This document shows, in pieces, positions 25,660-39,099 of a stretch of 64,000 bases of DNA. This DNA is from Lingula anatina (lineage: Eukaryota > Brachiopoda > Lingulata > Lingulida > Lingulidae). Positions within the stretch are counted from its first letter, which is position 1; every line of letters begins with the position of its first letter. The stretch covers positions 364,079 through 428,078 of the forward strand of contig NW_019774569.1 of NCBI RefSeq assembly GCF_001039355.2, given 5' to 3'. The position numbers and the translations under genes were made by a program. A model generated the notes under the pieces. The model ran no database searches. It was not told the origin of the DNA and worked only from the letters and a program-made list of their open reading frames with translations.

Positions 25660-28600
25660 AAATATAAATTGCAAGCCTTGGAAAAAAAAGTATTATAATT
25701 GTAACAATTAAAAGTTCGAAACGTTTGAAATTTTTGAGAAATTATCATAGTCAGTGCAAAACCTGTTTACCTCAGTGAGTGATATAAACTTATGGAACCC
25801 AGGCAGCAGAGGATGAATTTCTTTATGGATGCAGTCCATCTATCAGTAATTGGTGTTATATTAGGTTTCTGACTCATTCAAAATCAGCTGGAATTCTTAT
25901 TGGATAGAAAGGCACTCTCCACACTTTTTACCCTGAGTTTTGTACTTAAGTTCCTTGAAACTCTCCCCTCTACTTTCAACATATACTTCTTTTTTGCTGG
26001 AAATGGCAAAGATTTGCTGACATAAGAGTAAGTTTCCAGTTACCTTTGAAACCCTGGACCCCGTAACTCAAAAGCATCACACATTGCAACAAAGCACAAG
26101 CGTCTCGATTCCATAACTCGCCCAATATAATGTATTGTAGCCTCTATGGGATATCGCTATTCACAGTACGCGATGCATTTGGGCTACACTAAGGGAGCAT
26201 TCAGATAGACACTTATACAAGTTTGTCCGGCCCAACTCTGACTGGGCTCTCATTTAGTGCAATCATCTTAACTGAAAGACACCTCCTTGAGCACCTTAAT
26301 TGTTGAAAGTTAATAACCCCCTTGCTGCTTCAGGAGGCATGGCAGACAGTTTAGCTGATTCCACCAATTGCATTTGACGAGACCCCCCCCCCACACACAC
26401 ACACAGAGGTAGACTGACCCAACTAGTAAGATGTGTCTATCTGTATGGGATGCAAATTTCAGAAGTTTCTAAAAACTCCCCTCTCTACAATCAGCATATG
26501 CCTCTGTTTTACTGGAAATGCCAGAGGTTTGGTGACATCCGAGGTGAGTTTCCAGTAACCTTTGAAACCCAGGGTGCGCCAGGCTGATGAAGGTAGGGTT
26601 TCTGTTCAATACACAAACAGCCAGACTTTCCTGTCAAGTCTACTTCAATACACCCTGGAGCTCAGAGATTATTGAAAACTCCAGCGATTTCAAAGGGGGT
26701 GGAATATTTTCCTGAAAAAGTGGTTCTGTTATAGTGAAACCTTCATGTACATAGATAAAAAAATTTGCCCAAAGGGGACTTTTTACTGTTTCCTGGCAAA
26801 AAGCTCCCCTCCTTCCCTCCAAGCTACAGGCCTGATCCCAGTAACAACTGAGACAAGCTGATAATTGACTTCAGTTTCCAGCAATTTCTGAAATTTGGGA
26901 CATGTTCAAATCAGATCATTGCCGGTTTTGTGGAGAGTTGATCATTTTTCAGTTTTTAACAAAATGTATTGATTTATCTTAATGCAAGCTAGTGTTTCCA
27001 AGTGTTATGAACACATAAAAGCTGGATTTCTTTTCTTTTCATTATCAGCCCAGGTGAATGGCTAATGGATCTGTATTAACCAATTATCTTTGGTCTATTA
27101 AAGGACAACTCAGTGGGTTAGATTAATGTATAGAAGCAGGTTCTATGTAAAACTTTGATCAGATTTGTGTTTTGGGAGATTGTTTATTATTATATGAATA
27201 AGTCTGGGTCACAAAAGTCCTGTTAAGACAACTAGAATAAAGAATTAGAAAACGAAAACTATTTATCATGATTTCGGAGCACAGCCAGAAGTACTTCCGG
27301 CTGAAGGTCACGACCTCGATTTTCCCACGCTTACGACCAATCACAGCAGGCTTCAGTCAGAATTAGATAGACGTCACGACTACACAGCGAAACTTGTCAA
27401 ACATGTAAGTGCCGCCTGTCCATCTTTTCGGTACATGTACCGATCAAAAACAGAAAACGTAAAGCCCAAAACGCTCTTATACACGTAACCAACTTTGTAT
27501 GAGCACAAATATTGTCATTTATTGTGAACAGGATAATATGATAATCAGACACACTTGAGACCTGTGAAGCGCATACTCACGTTTCGGAGTAGTTTCGCCA
27601 TTGCCTCGTATGTGAGTCCTAACTCAGCTTTAAGTGTCCTCCACCGCCCCACCTCCCTCCCAACATACACAGTCTGAGTGCTTCTTCGTCTGTCTCTAAT
27701 TTTCTTTCGTATCTTTCGAACTTGAGTGGCTATTTTCTTTAGCCCCCTTTTGTCGCTCTCCTCTTCAGACTTGACGCGCGTCTGAGCCATGTTTGCTGTT
27801 TTGGCGCCAAATAGTAACATCCGGGTCTCAGCCGTAGTACTTCATTTATAGTAAACCGCGAGACTTAGCGAGGAATTGCGCGTTCTGAAGCCGTACTGTG
27901 AGGTGGTAGCTGAGTATTTAAGACGAGTCGTCTTTTATTATTTAATGGAACTTAAAAACGGTATAAGGTAGCTTCATTTTCTGAACGGTTTTGGATAGGA
28001 TATACCTTGGTCATTATGGGGAAATTAGTAAGTTTTCCAGGAAAATTCATTTTCGTGCTATTTTAAGGGTTTAACGTGCTGAGACTGTCTTTAAGTTCTG
28101 GAATTGCTGTGAATCAGGGCGAATTCCTGTAGACACTTCAATAAACTCCTGCACCAGGTGAAGTCCAGATTTAATGAAATTTCCAGTTAATTGTGCTTCA
28201 GCTGTGGATAACCAGCTTTTCCAAGTACTGGAGTTTTTCTATTTTTAGATTTGAGATTATTTTAAATCGGCTTAAATGTCACAGGATACCTCACTGAAAT
28301 GTAAGTTCCCTGTGATTTTGAGGTAACCAAGATATATAATTGTCTATTTAATTGAACAGGTGCACAGGAGGTGGTGTCTTAAGGAGAGAGGATGTACCAT
28401 AAACATAATAGAGAATAATTGCTACAGAGGAAAAACTTGCTAACATTATATAAATAGAAAAATAAATAAAAGGAGCTGTGATATAAAATATGGAAAACAG
28501 TTTTATCTGAGAGAATGTTACCTAAGGCCGCAGACAGAAGAGAGAAGTATTCAGTTTGGAAAACATGAAATTAAGATTATTTCAAGATATACAGCACCTG

Positions 28601-30045
28601 TTATCCCTTGTAGTCACCTAAACTTTGTAATTCAGAAATTCCATAGTCACTTAATACAATTTTAGACTTCCAGGGAAATATTGGCGCTGAGTTAAATCTT
28701 TTGACTGATGGATCAGAAATTTTTGCATATTTTTTTAAACCACATTATCGTAAATTTATTGAAATACTTATCTGTCAGAGGATTTAAAAGGAAACACCTG
28801 ATGTCACCTATTAATCTACTTTTTTTGTAATGAATAACTGTAATTTTATAAAATCAGGGATGACTTATCGAAAAAGATATTATCATTTGATATTGAAGGT
28901 TAAATTTCTATACCAGTGGAGCAGGGATAGCTGTCATGTTCCTAGATATTCATGAAAAAAAAAACATTTAAACTTAGATTGATGATAAAAAGAAGTACTT
29001 TCCAAGCATCTATATCAAATTTAGTAAACCCCAGCGATTGCGGCAATCCTTTCATTTCCTACTTCATGGAAAATTGCAATGTTGCCAAGATTTCTATTTC
29101 CCTTTTTACAAGCCCGAGGGAAGGAAGAATGAAGGGGAAATTGATGATAATTTCACTTTCAATCATAAAATAAAATATATGTGATCCCCTCCAGTGTATT
29201 GGCTGGTAGTCAAAATGGCGCAGCTTCAAGTTTTATCGGGTCTTAAGATTGACCTGGTTCACAATTTGAAAACAACTTAAGGCAAAAATGGGTCTCATCA
29301 AAGACTTTTATGAATTTTAGCTGATAATTTAGTTACATTGTGCACAGAATACAAAAAGCTGGTTTTCTCTTTGTGTTTTTTCCCTTAACTTGCTCAAATT
29401 GTGTTTGTCGAATGACAGTGTTTTTCACTCTCACTGGTGAAAGCCCAATTGGATCCAATTAGGTTTGTCAACTACATTTATTCTTAGGATTTCACTAGTA
29501 AAATGTTTCTAGATTCAGTAAGCTTCATGCAATCTTTAACAATCTAAAGTTTTGCAGTCTAAAGCAAGCTGAAAAAACCTTAGGTTGACTTTATCTAAGA
29601 CTTGGTTCCCATGCCTAGATCAATGTATCTGGATCGGTCTAACTCCCAGTAGAGTGTCACTGAATTGCTATTAGCTTAACCGGCCTAAATGTCTGTCACA
29701 CCTACCGAATCAGCTAGGGTAAAGATTATTACCCCCTAACAGCTTTACTAGGTGTGACAGACATTTAAGCCAGTTAGGTTGATAGCAATTTAGTGAGACT
29801 CCCCAGGGAGATAGATCGATCCGAATATCTGTGGAAATGGTCCCTAAAACAAACCCTAGTTGTCACACATGACAGTTTTTTCAAGAAACAAGAGTCTCAG
29901 CTAACACATCATTAGGCTATATGGGTATATTGCATGATTTAAATGTATAATGCATGTTATAGATTGTTTGATCATGAAGTTAAAAGAAGTAAAGCCGAAA
30001 AGTTTCTGCTATCAATGTCTTCTCCCTACACACACAAATTTGTGT

Positions 30046-30127
<82 letters not shown>

Positions 30128-30793
30128 TCCACTGCTATAAAATGTAGAACAAGTCACTGGTATATATTATGTAAGATGCTTTCACATGAAACCTGTATAG
30201 GCTGAAAACAGTCATTTTCAGTTTGGCATCTTCAGCAACAGGGTATAGCCAAGGTCACGAGAAGAAAGACGCAATTTAAAGACAATGAGATGGTTCAGCG
30301 ATACAAACTAATTGCTGTGCTCTGTCATGTTTTATCAGATCTTGCGTGAGATAAGCATAACACAGATCTTCTTAACAGCTTTTGTGCTATACTTAACACA
30401 TTGCGGCCTGCCACAGATGTGATTTATATCAGTAATTAGTGTGCTAGCTGTAATAACCCTTCCAAACCCTGATTCTTAGAGGTCACCAGAAACTCACCTC
30501 TCAACTGGCAGCTTGTCTCTGTGACATAGAACTAAGAACAAAGAGTTTCTGGTGACTTCTGATCTTGCCACTGCCGCTGCTTCTAAAGCACTTGTTAAGA
30601 AATAAATGTATATTGACTGAAGAGAACATTTTATTTATTATTGATATTTTGATAAAGTGTGAAATCGCAGATCTGAACGGTGATATTTATGTATCATTCA
30701 ATGGAAACCTACTCTGTAATAATTTGCAATTGTGTAAAGTTGCATTTAGATACATTCAGTGCAAAATCTCAGGAATAAATATAATTATCAATA

Positions 30794-30828
<35 letters not shown>

Positions 30829-33800
30829 GTGGAAAATTAGGAAGGCTAATTTAGAGATCATAAGTTATCGTGCATCAAGTAATATTTTTGGTCATAGTCT
30901 CATCACACCTTTAGTTTATTAAAGAAGGACTTATTTGTTAGGTGTGTAAGAATAAGTTGTCATGTATGTACACAAAGTGTATAAAACATTTTCGTGATTA
31001 TACACAGTCATGTAAACATTTTTCTTTGAAGATGATATTTTGCTTATTTACAGTGTAGCTCATCTTTCCACTTGACTTTAATCTTTAACTAACACATTTT
31101 AATTTACTATTTTCCAGCAACACAGTATAGTCCACAGGAAGGGACAACTTGGTGACATCAAGCCCCGAAAACTGTCCTTCAAGAGCGTCTCCAACTGCGT
31201 GTTGAGACTCATGCGCTACATCAAGTTTCGTGCGGAGATCCCGTTCTCCAATGTCCTGTCTGCCCAACATGATGACCATAAGATTAGTATGGTAAGTAAA
31301 AATTGGGGATGTAATTCCTCGTTTTGTTGTCTGAGGTTGAAACTGCAGTTCGTAAATGTTGCTAATAACTTCTTAAATAGAATATAATACTGAAAAAGTG
31401 ATTATGTGTGATCAGCATTAATTTAAATGGTGTAGGTTTTGTCTAAGGATATAATTGTAAGCTAGTTATGTCACGATTTAAACATTATTTTGGCCAATTT
31501 CAACATTGTTGCAAAAATTAAGATTATGCAGGAGATTTATTTACTAGGCAGTAGATGTGGATAAGATTAATAATGAAAAATAAGATTAGATAAAAAAAAG
31601 GAAATTTGGTCTAAGAGCTTATTAGGGATCACTGTGAAAAAGATTATGAAATTGGAAATAATTTGGTTATGCCGACTTATTTTGCAATTATTGACATTAA
31701 GAGCTGTGAGATAATGGAATGAAGTTTTCTCTTGTCTAACGATCAGTGCATTGAGTTTCTTTTGAAAATATAATAAAAGGGAATTTTCAGTGAAGATTTT
31801 TTTTTCAAAAATGGGTTGTTTTATTGACTCATGTATATCCTATGTACTGTCTTACATACCAGTAGATCATGTATTTCAGGCCCGTAGCCAGGGGGGGTTC
31901 GGGGGGTTCGAAAGAACCGCCCCTTTTGCTGGGAAAAGGTCCACTCTGGGTAAACTTTGATCTAGGTACATGAAGTTTTTATGGAAAAAGGTCCACTTCT
32001 TCAGAAAAAGAACCCCCCTTTTGAAATTGCTGGCTACGGGCCTGTATTTTTAGAGCAGCAAATCTAAAAAAGAACGCCAGAGGTGGAATTGGGGCTGTGT
32101 ATTATCTTCTAGCAGTGTTGGGCATCAGACTTTTCTCAAATGGACACTTTCTTTAATTGAGTAAAATGGTTGATTTGATCACAGATGATTAACCTGCACA
32201 TATTTCCAGCTGAAATAGTGGGGACTCACTGGACTGCATCTAACTTTTTGGAAATTTTTGAATGTATTACACTGTATTATGTTGCACATACCCATTTTCC
32301 ATTCCAAAGTTTTGGACCAAATTAATTTAAGATTATTTTATTGTTATTGCCATACAAACACACACATGCGATAATAATAATTAAAAATAAAAGTGCACAA
32401 CAGTCCTGATTTTTCATCCATTTCTCCCAAATAGACAGAAATAGACTTAATGCCTCAGACAACCTTTCTCTTCTTCCTTCGTAAACCCTGGCCAAGGTAA
32501 AACAATACATCTGTGCTGGTTCTGACTACATCTATCTGGTGCTTGACATTTCATCCTGCAGTAATTGCCACCTAACTAGCTCCACAGGGGAGGAACAGAT
32601 TGGTCTGCTGGTATATGGGGCTTGACCTTACAGCTGGACCTCACAGGTTGCTTTGAGGGGGGGAGGGGGGTTGGAGGGGGGTCTAGCTAGATAACTCCAT
32701 GTCCCCCCCCCCCCTCCCTTTTTTTTTTTTTTTGTTCTTAAGATCGTTATGGGTCATGTCATTGGTAGATTTTCATACATGAAACTTTTTGTTGTAAAGA
32801 AAGAAGACCACACATGGCAAAAAAGGATATGGGGTGGGGGGGAGGAGAGATTAATTGAGTCAATTGATATAGGCTGGCTGATAGTAAGGCTAGGGGAAGT
32901 ATTCATACTATTCATATATGTGAAAAGAACTGGTGTAAGTTTACCTCAAAGGAGGGTGGTGGATAGGTCAGAGAGGATATTGCAATTTTTCCAGAGGGAT
33001 CCATACTTTAATTGAAGGCAACCTTTGTCTTTACAAAACGTATACGCATAGCTTCTTCACTTTTAAACTTTTTGCAGTGGTCCTGATAACAATCAGACTA
33101 CAGTGATTTACCTCTCATTTCTCTCTCTTGTGCTAAGACACATTCATTTAGTTCCATGTAATGGCATTTCTGTCCTTACCTGTTAAGTGAGAATTCACAA
33201 CCTTTTACACAAATCCACAGTCACGTTATTTTGCAATTTTCTGACAAATTAAGTACTTAGAAAATTAGTTTTTGAATGTCACAATTGCTTTTTAAGTTGC
33301 ATAATCTAATAACTCATTCAGACATCCATACAACATGCACTTGTCATGTTGAAGATTTCTGATATTGGTGATGTCTGGGAACCTCATACCATCTGCAGAT
33401 TTATAGATTTCTTGCTGATTTTTATCTCTCATGGCTCAGGCAGGATATTGAATGGATTTCCAATTTCAACATTTTGATCTAAGTTTCCCATCCATTTTAA
33501 TTTGTCATTCATATCTGAGTTTCATCAGCTATAAATCCCTGTGTAATTTTGATTTTGTCACTTCTCGTTCAGCTTAATTAACATACAGTATGTGTTGGGA
33601 AATAGCAAAGACAAATAGATGTCTTGATAATTTTTTTAGTTCTGATACTATACATTAGCACTGGTACAAACTATTAATAAATTATAGTAAAACCAAGATG
33701 TGTAACAAGCCTGTAGCCAGCAATTTCATTTAAATTAAAAGGAGTCTTTTTCTGAAAAGTCAGTTTTTTTACCATGAATCCTTCATGTACCTAGATTAAA

Positions 33801-36800
33801 TTTTGCCCTGCATGGAGCTTTTCCCAGCAAAAAGGGTGGTTGGTTCAAATCCCCTGAAGACATCCTTTGATACATGTTGCTATTTATGATATTGAAAGCA
33901 TACTTAATATATCTGTTAAAAATTCTTATTCATTTGATTGTATGTTTACGTATTCCAGGGCAGCATTGCTGACAAGTTAAGAAGGCCCATCATGAACAAG
34001 AGGTAAGAGACAGTGGCTTGCTTGGTGTTGCCCCCCCCCCCCACCCCCCACACACTTCTTCCCTCACCGCCACCATCTCTTTCACTCCCTTTCACAAATT
34101 TATCTTGTCATGTCACAAGATTTGAATTGATTTAAATGGAAAATTATAAGAAATGAAATATAATATTATGTTTTGTACGCTGATTAAACAACAAATGGAA
34201 TTGTAAAATTTTGCCAAATTTGCTAGGAAGAAGCTCTATTGAAAGATGGTTAACTGGGAGAGAGGCAGAGAACTGAGAATTTTCACTAAAAACAACTGAA
34301 AGTCGGATCTAATTTTGATACTGACATTTTAGTCTTCTTTCAACCAAAATAAATATATGGTACTTTCATCTAGTCTTCCGAGTTGAAACCTTGAACCTGT
34401 TTTATAAAAAGAAGGAAATGGAAAGAAATGGCAAAATTAATATGTTTTAGACCAATAATTACTTTACTTTTCTGTACAAAAAATTTAAGTTTGTTTGTGA
34501 AGCTGGGGAATTATATTGTACACGATATAATTCCTTGGTGAAACCAACCCCTATAACACAAATCTCACGCATACGTCTTAGAAGTATTAACTGGCAAGAT
34601 AACTGGTGGCAAATTTGCACTCCATTTCTTCCTGATTTACAAAATCAACCGGAAAATAGCTTAGCTTAGATTAAGGATCCTTGTTTACCCTCTCGGGGAC
34701 GTTTCCCAGTATAACAGCTATAGATATGAATACCTTGAAAAAGGATTTTGACCTCAGTGGAAAAACACACATCGTCTCAAATAACCTGTTTAATCTTTGA
34801 GGCATGTGGTATTTTTCATGATTTAGAGGCAGCTTTACCTTAATCTTGTGCTATTATACCTGGGGTTTATCTGAAACCAGGTGGGTGTTTACCTGGAAAG
34901 TGATGGTGCCATGCCAGATATTAAAAGCATAGGGGCTAAATATTGTCTTGATATATCTGAGTAAATGTACGTGTACAGGATGACTTGACAAAAGGATTAT
35001 GATCATTGCATCTTTAATAGTTTTCAGTTGGTGCTCAGTCATGATCAACTGTGCATGACTCATACCTTGAAAGTGTAATGTGCAAATTGATTTAGTGTAT
35101 TTGTAAGAAATGTCCTCAGTCAGTTTTACATTTACAGTATATATATATATAGTTGCAACTGAGACTATCCACGTTTGAAAATTATTTATGTATGTTGTGT
35201 AGCATTATTTAATTATATATATCTGTATAGGTGTTTGTATACACATGAATGCCTATATGTACAGTACATGTATGTGTAAACAGATTACTTATGTACAAAC
35301 AGGCTTTCAGGCTTTAATTTATAAGGATGGACTCCCATAAGGCAATTGTCTCACAAAGTGTAACAAAAATTCTTCATTTTGTGTAGCATTTTACTGGCAC
35401 CCATAGACACTACATGTAGATTCTTGTATAATGGTTGACAAATCCTTGCTCGGTGAGCAATTTTATATCATGTTATTTACTATTTTCATTTCTTTAACAA
35501 CAGTCAGTACATGCATATATGTGTATATATTTCCAGACACTCACCGGAGTCCAGTCACAACAGAGTGAACAGGTACTTGAAACAGGCCATCTTTGCCAGA
35601 AGTATGGAGAGGGAGAAGTCTGAACATGTCAACTTTTTCACACTCAGGTTCCGTAAACCAGAAAAAGAGAGACAGGTAACGAGTTCTGTTTGTGCCTAAG
35701 GGCCCATTGCCAATGAAACTATGTTCTACATAGAGCAATCCAGGATTCTTGTTGAATGCAATTGGATCTACAGATTAACATACCTCCTGGTGTTGAGTAG
35801 AATACAAAAAAGCTGGTGATTATAGGAGTATGTTGGATAGAAGAGGAGGTGTGTTAATCTGTTTATCTGATTGCATTCAGCTAGAGTCCTCCATAGTTGG
35901 ATTGATCTATGTAGGACATTAGTTTCATTGGGAATGAGCCCTAGGAACTATCTTTTGTAGCTAAGATCGCATTCACAACGAGTTGAGCCATGGNGAATTA
36001 AGGGGGGGTGTCTAGGGGGGGCCCCGCCCCCCCCCCCCCCCCCCCCCTTTGGTTTCTGGAAAAAAAATCACACCAGTATTCCCCTCTCTATGATATTAGA
36101 ATTTTGAAGATCTGAATCATAGCTCTAAACTGCACCAAATGGCACTGTTTGCCCTCCAAAACACCAAACCCCACACGAAGGGGGCAAGGGTTGGCTTTGT
36201 CTGTCATTCTTTAAAAACTGGACCCTTCAGTTCAAACAATCCTGGATCTGCCCCTGCTAGTTGGGCTGTGATTGGCCCTCAAGTAGCTTTAGGCAGCATT
36301 CGTTAGACGCATTTCTACCCATTCCCCTCATCCAAAGGCAGAAATTCTGGATTGATCAGATGAAATATTTTTCAAAAAAAAAAAAAGAAGGCGAGGTAGG
36401 AGAAGAGGGGACAGAGAATGCTATTGATCTGCTGAATAAATGTGTAATTTTTCTTTTATAAGATAAAGTGAGATATATGGTAATTGCTTGATAAGTTTTT
36501 AAAAAAATTAATATACATTGTTTTGAATTGATGGTAAAAAGAATAATAAAAACAAAGTTATTGAAGTTCTTACAGACATTTCATTTTTTTGGCAAATAAA
36601 AATTTTGAATCTTGGAGAAAAAGGTATGATAATTGTAACAATTAAGTTCGAAACGTTCGAAATTTTTGAGAAATTACCATAGTCAGTGCAAAACGTGTTT
36701 ACCTCAGTGAGTGCAGAGGATACATTTCTTTATGGATGCAGTCCATCTATCAGTAATTGGTGTTATATTAGGTTTCTGACTCATTCAAAATCAGCTGGAA

Positions 36801-39064
36801 TTCTTATTAGATAGAAAGACTCTCTCCACATGTTTACCCTGATTTTCACAAGCATAGCCAGGGATTTCAAAGGGGGTGGGATATTTTCCTGAAAAAGTGG
36901 GTCTGTTATAGTGAAACCTGCATGTACATAGATAAAAACATTTGCCCAGAGGGGACTTTTTACTGTTTCCTGGCAAAAAGACCCCCTCCCTCCAAGCTAC
37001 AGGCCTGATCCCAGTAACAACTGAGACAAGCTGATAATTGACTTCAGTTTCCAGTAATTTCTGAAATTTGGGACATGTTCAAATGACATCAGTGCCGGTT
37101 TTGTGGAGAGTTGATCATTTTTCAGTTTTTAACAAAATGTATTGATTTATCTTAATGCAAGCTAGTGTTCCCAAGTGTTACGAAGACATAAAAGCTGGAT
37201 TCCTTTTCTTTTCAACATCAGCCCAGGTGAATGGCTAATGGATCTGTATTAACCAATTATTTTTGGTCTATTAAATTCTGGAATTGCTGTGAATCAGGGC
37301 GAATTCCTGTAGACACTTCAATAAACTCCTGCACCAGGTGAAGTCCAGATTTAATGAAATTTCCAGTTTATTGTGCTTCAGCTGTGGATAACCAGCTTTT
37401 CCAAGTACTGGAGTCTTTCTATTATTAGATTTGAGATTATTTTAATGGGCTTAAATGTCACAAGGTACGTCACTGAAATGCAAATTCCCTATGAATTTGA
37501 GTTAACTAATATATTTAATTGTCTATTTAATTGAACAGGTGAACAGGAGGTGGTGTCATAGGGTCTGAGAGAGGATGCGCCATTTAACATAATAGAGGAT
37601 ATTGGCTACAGAGGAAAAACTTAAATAAATTAATGGAATCTTGCTAACATTATATAAATAGAAATATAAATAAAAGGAGCTGTGATATGAAATATGGAAA
37701 ACGGTTTTATCTGAGAGAATATTACTTTAGGCTGTAGGCAGGGGAGGGGAGTATTCAGTTAGGAAAACATGAAATTAAGATTATTTCAAGATATACAGCA
37801 CCTGTTATCCCTTGTAGTCACCTAAACTTTGTAATTCAGAAATTCCATAGTCACTTATACAATTTTTAGACTTCCAGGGAAATATTGGCACTGAGATAAA
37901 TCTTTTGACTGATGGATCAGAAATTTTTGCATATTTTTATGTACAGACACAGATGTGTCTGTACATATTGCCATCACCTGCGTCTGTCGTCGCCGATGGC
38001 GATGGCGATGGCGATGCCGATGCCGATGCAGGCGCCGTGCACTTTCCTTGTAAACACGATAAGTGGAGGGCAGTTNACCGCCTAATCTTTTAATAGTCTC
38101 TCTGCCTCTCACACGCCTCCCCATGCGTCGTCCCTGCGGGGGTACAGTCATTAAATTTCAGCTCCATTGGGATGACACATGGGGAGGCCTGAGAGAGGCG
38201 GAGAGACTATTAAAAGATTAGGAGGTTTTTCTTTCATGTACGTCCGCCATATTTAGTTCCAGAATTTGTAAAGCCTGGCTCAACTCGTTGTGAATGCGAT
38301 CTAAGGAAAATATATTGCTGTGCCAAGCCAGACAAAAATAAGTTGATTAATTAGTGGTGATCAGCTCTTTGTAAACAGCTCTTGTAGATGATTTTTTTAA
38401 AGATAATATGGCTAGCAAGATATGTGCACCATGTTTATTTGCATTTCACTGCATGGCATCAATAGATACTACCAGTAGATTTTTGTCTAATGGTTCTCAA
38501 AATATTGCTCTTTTATATTAATTAATGATTTAATTTTTTTAATTTCTTGAACAACAGTATCAGCTGATGAAGGATGTCTCCTTTGGCACCAGTCTCCTCT
38601 GTGCTCTGATAGTGTTGGTGTGTGTATCTGCTGTACAACTTATCCTTCTGCCAAGGTGAGTGCTGTACATAGTGGATTGCGGTTGTGGTGAAATTGTGGC
38701 ACAATTGTGACACCAGTCTCAATTGTGGTAGTTGAGATCACGAGAGAATGTTGGAGAGTGGCAAAATAAAAGATGGCTTTTTGGTGACTTGGACTTGTTA
38801 TTGTTGTACTTCAGTGTAAGGCCATCTTGGCTTAAATATAACAAGTACCTCTGTCTTCTTGTCTTCGAACAACCACATGCTATTGTAAATGTAAACTTCA
38901 AAAATTAATTTATATAGTCCTTAAAATATTTTAGTCCAAATTCTCTAGAAGTTTGTGACAAGGTGACTAATATGTATATATTGTAATACTATAAAGATTT
39001 GACTAATACTTTTTATACATGTTCATCCACTCATTTATATTCACTCATTTATTCATTCATCCAT

Positions 39065-39099
<35 letters not shown>

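Larger units (their letters stand above)
25055..28725. repeat. Block shared with intron 9 (35,995-37,938)
   Basis: Over the shared parts the two copies stay closely similar in the same order. Relative to the second copy this one carries two extra segments, about 25,950-26,670 and 27,102-28,094. Homology ends near 28,725 (TTTTTGCATATTTTT). Confidence 0.85.
19703..31117 (+). other. Cyclase intron 6 (11.4 kb)
   Basis: No cyclase exon is missing across it: the frame runs directly from RR to QHS. It holds many nested repeats, two minisatellites, a small duplication around an N at 22,654, a TTAA-flanked element, and a block (25.06-28.72 kb) that recurs in intron 9. No supportable gene apart from the exon-like ORF at 27,581-27,820. 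Confidence 0.75.
31292..33958 (+). other. Cyclase intron 7
   Basis: Non-coding; holds family elements at 31,877 and 33,709 and G/C homopolymers near 32,657-32,720. Otherwise nothing seen. Confidence 0.75.
35965..38301. mobile_element. TAA-flanked element with perfect 26-bp inverted ends, interrupted by two Ns
   Basis: The ends at 35,965-35,990 (GATCGCATTCACAACGAG...) and 38,276-38,301 are exact inverse copies. TAA flanks both (35,962-35,964; 38,302-38,304). Between the Ns at 35,994 and 38,076 most of the content matches intron 6. The right part (38,082-38,218) has its own 42-base inverted pair. No transposase found. Confidence 0.75.
35676..38557 (+). other. Cyclase intron 9
   Basis: Almost filled by two adjacent TAA-flanked elements (35,700-35,941 and 35,965-38,301). 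Its last 160 bases recur after the N at 47,884, where the duplicated 3' half begins. Confidence 0.8.

Noticed and set aside
25458-25748. 96-codon minus-strand frame with a Lys run
   Set aside because: The Lys run is the complementary strand of the 42-base poly-T; the rest is repeat DNA.
37996-38029. CRISPR-like or coding repeat array
   Set aside because: Short hexanucleotide microsatellite without spacers; the genome is eukaryotic.
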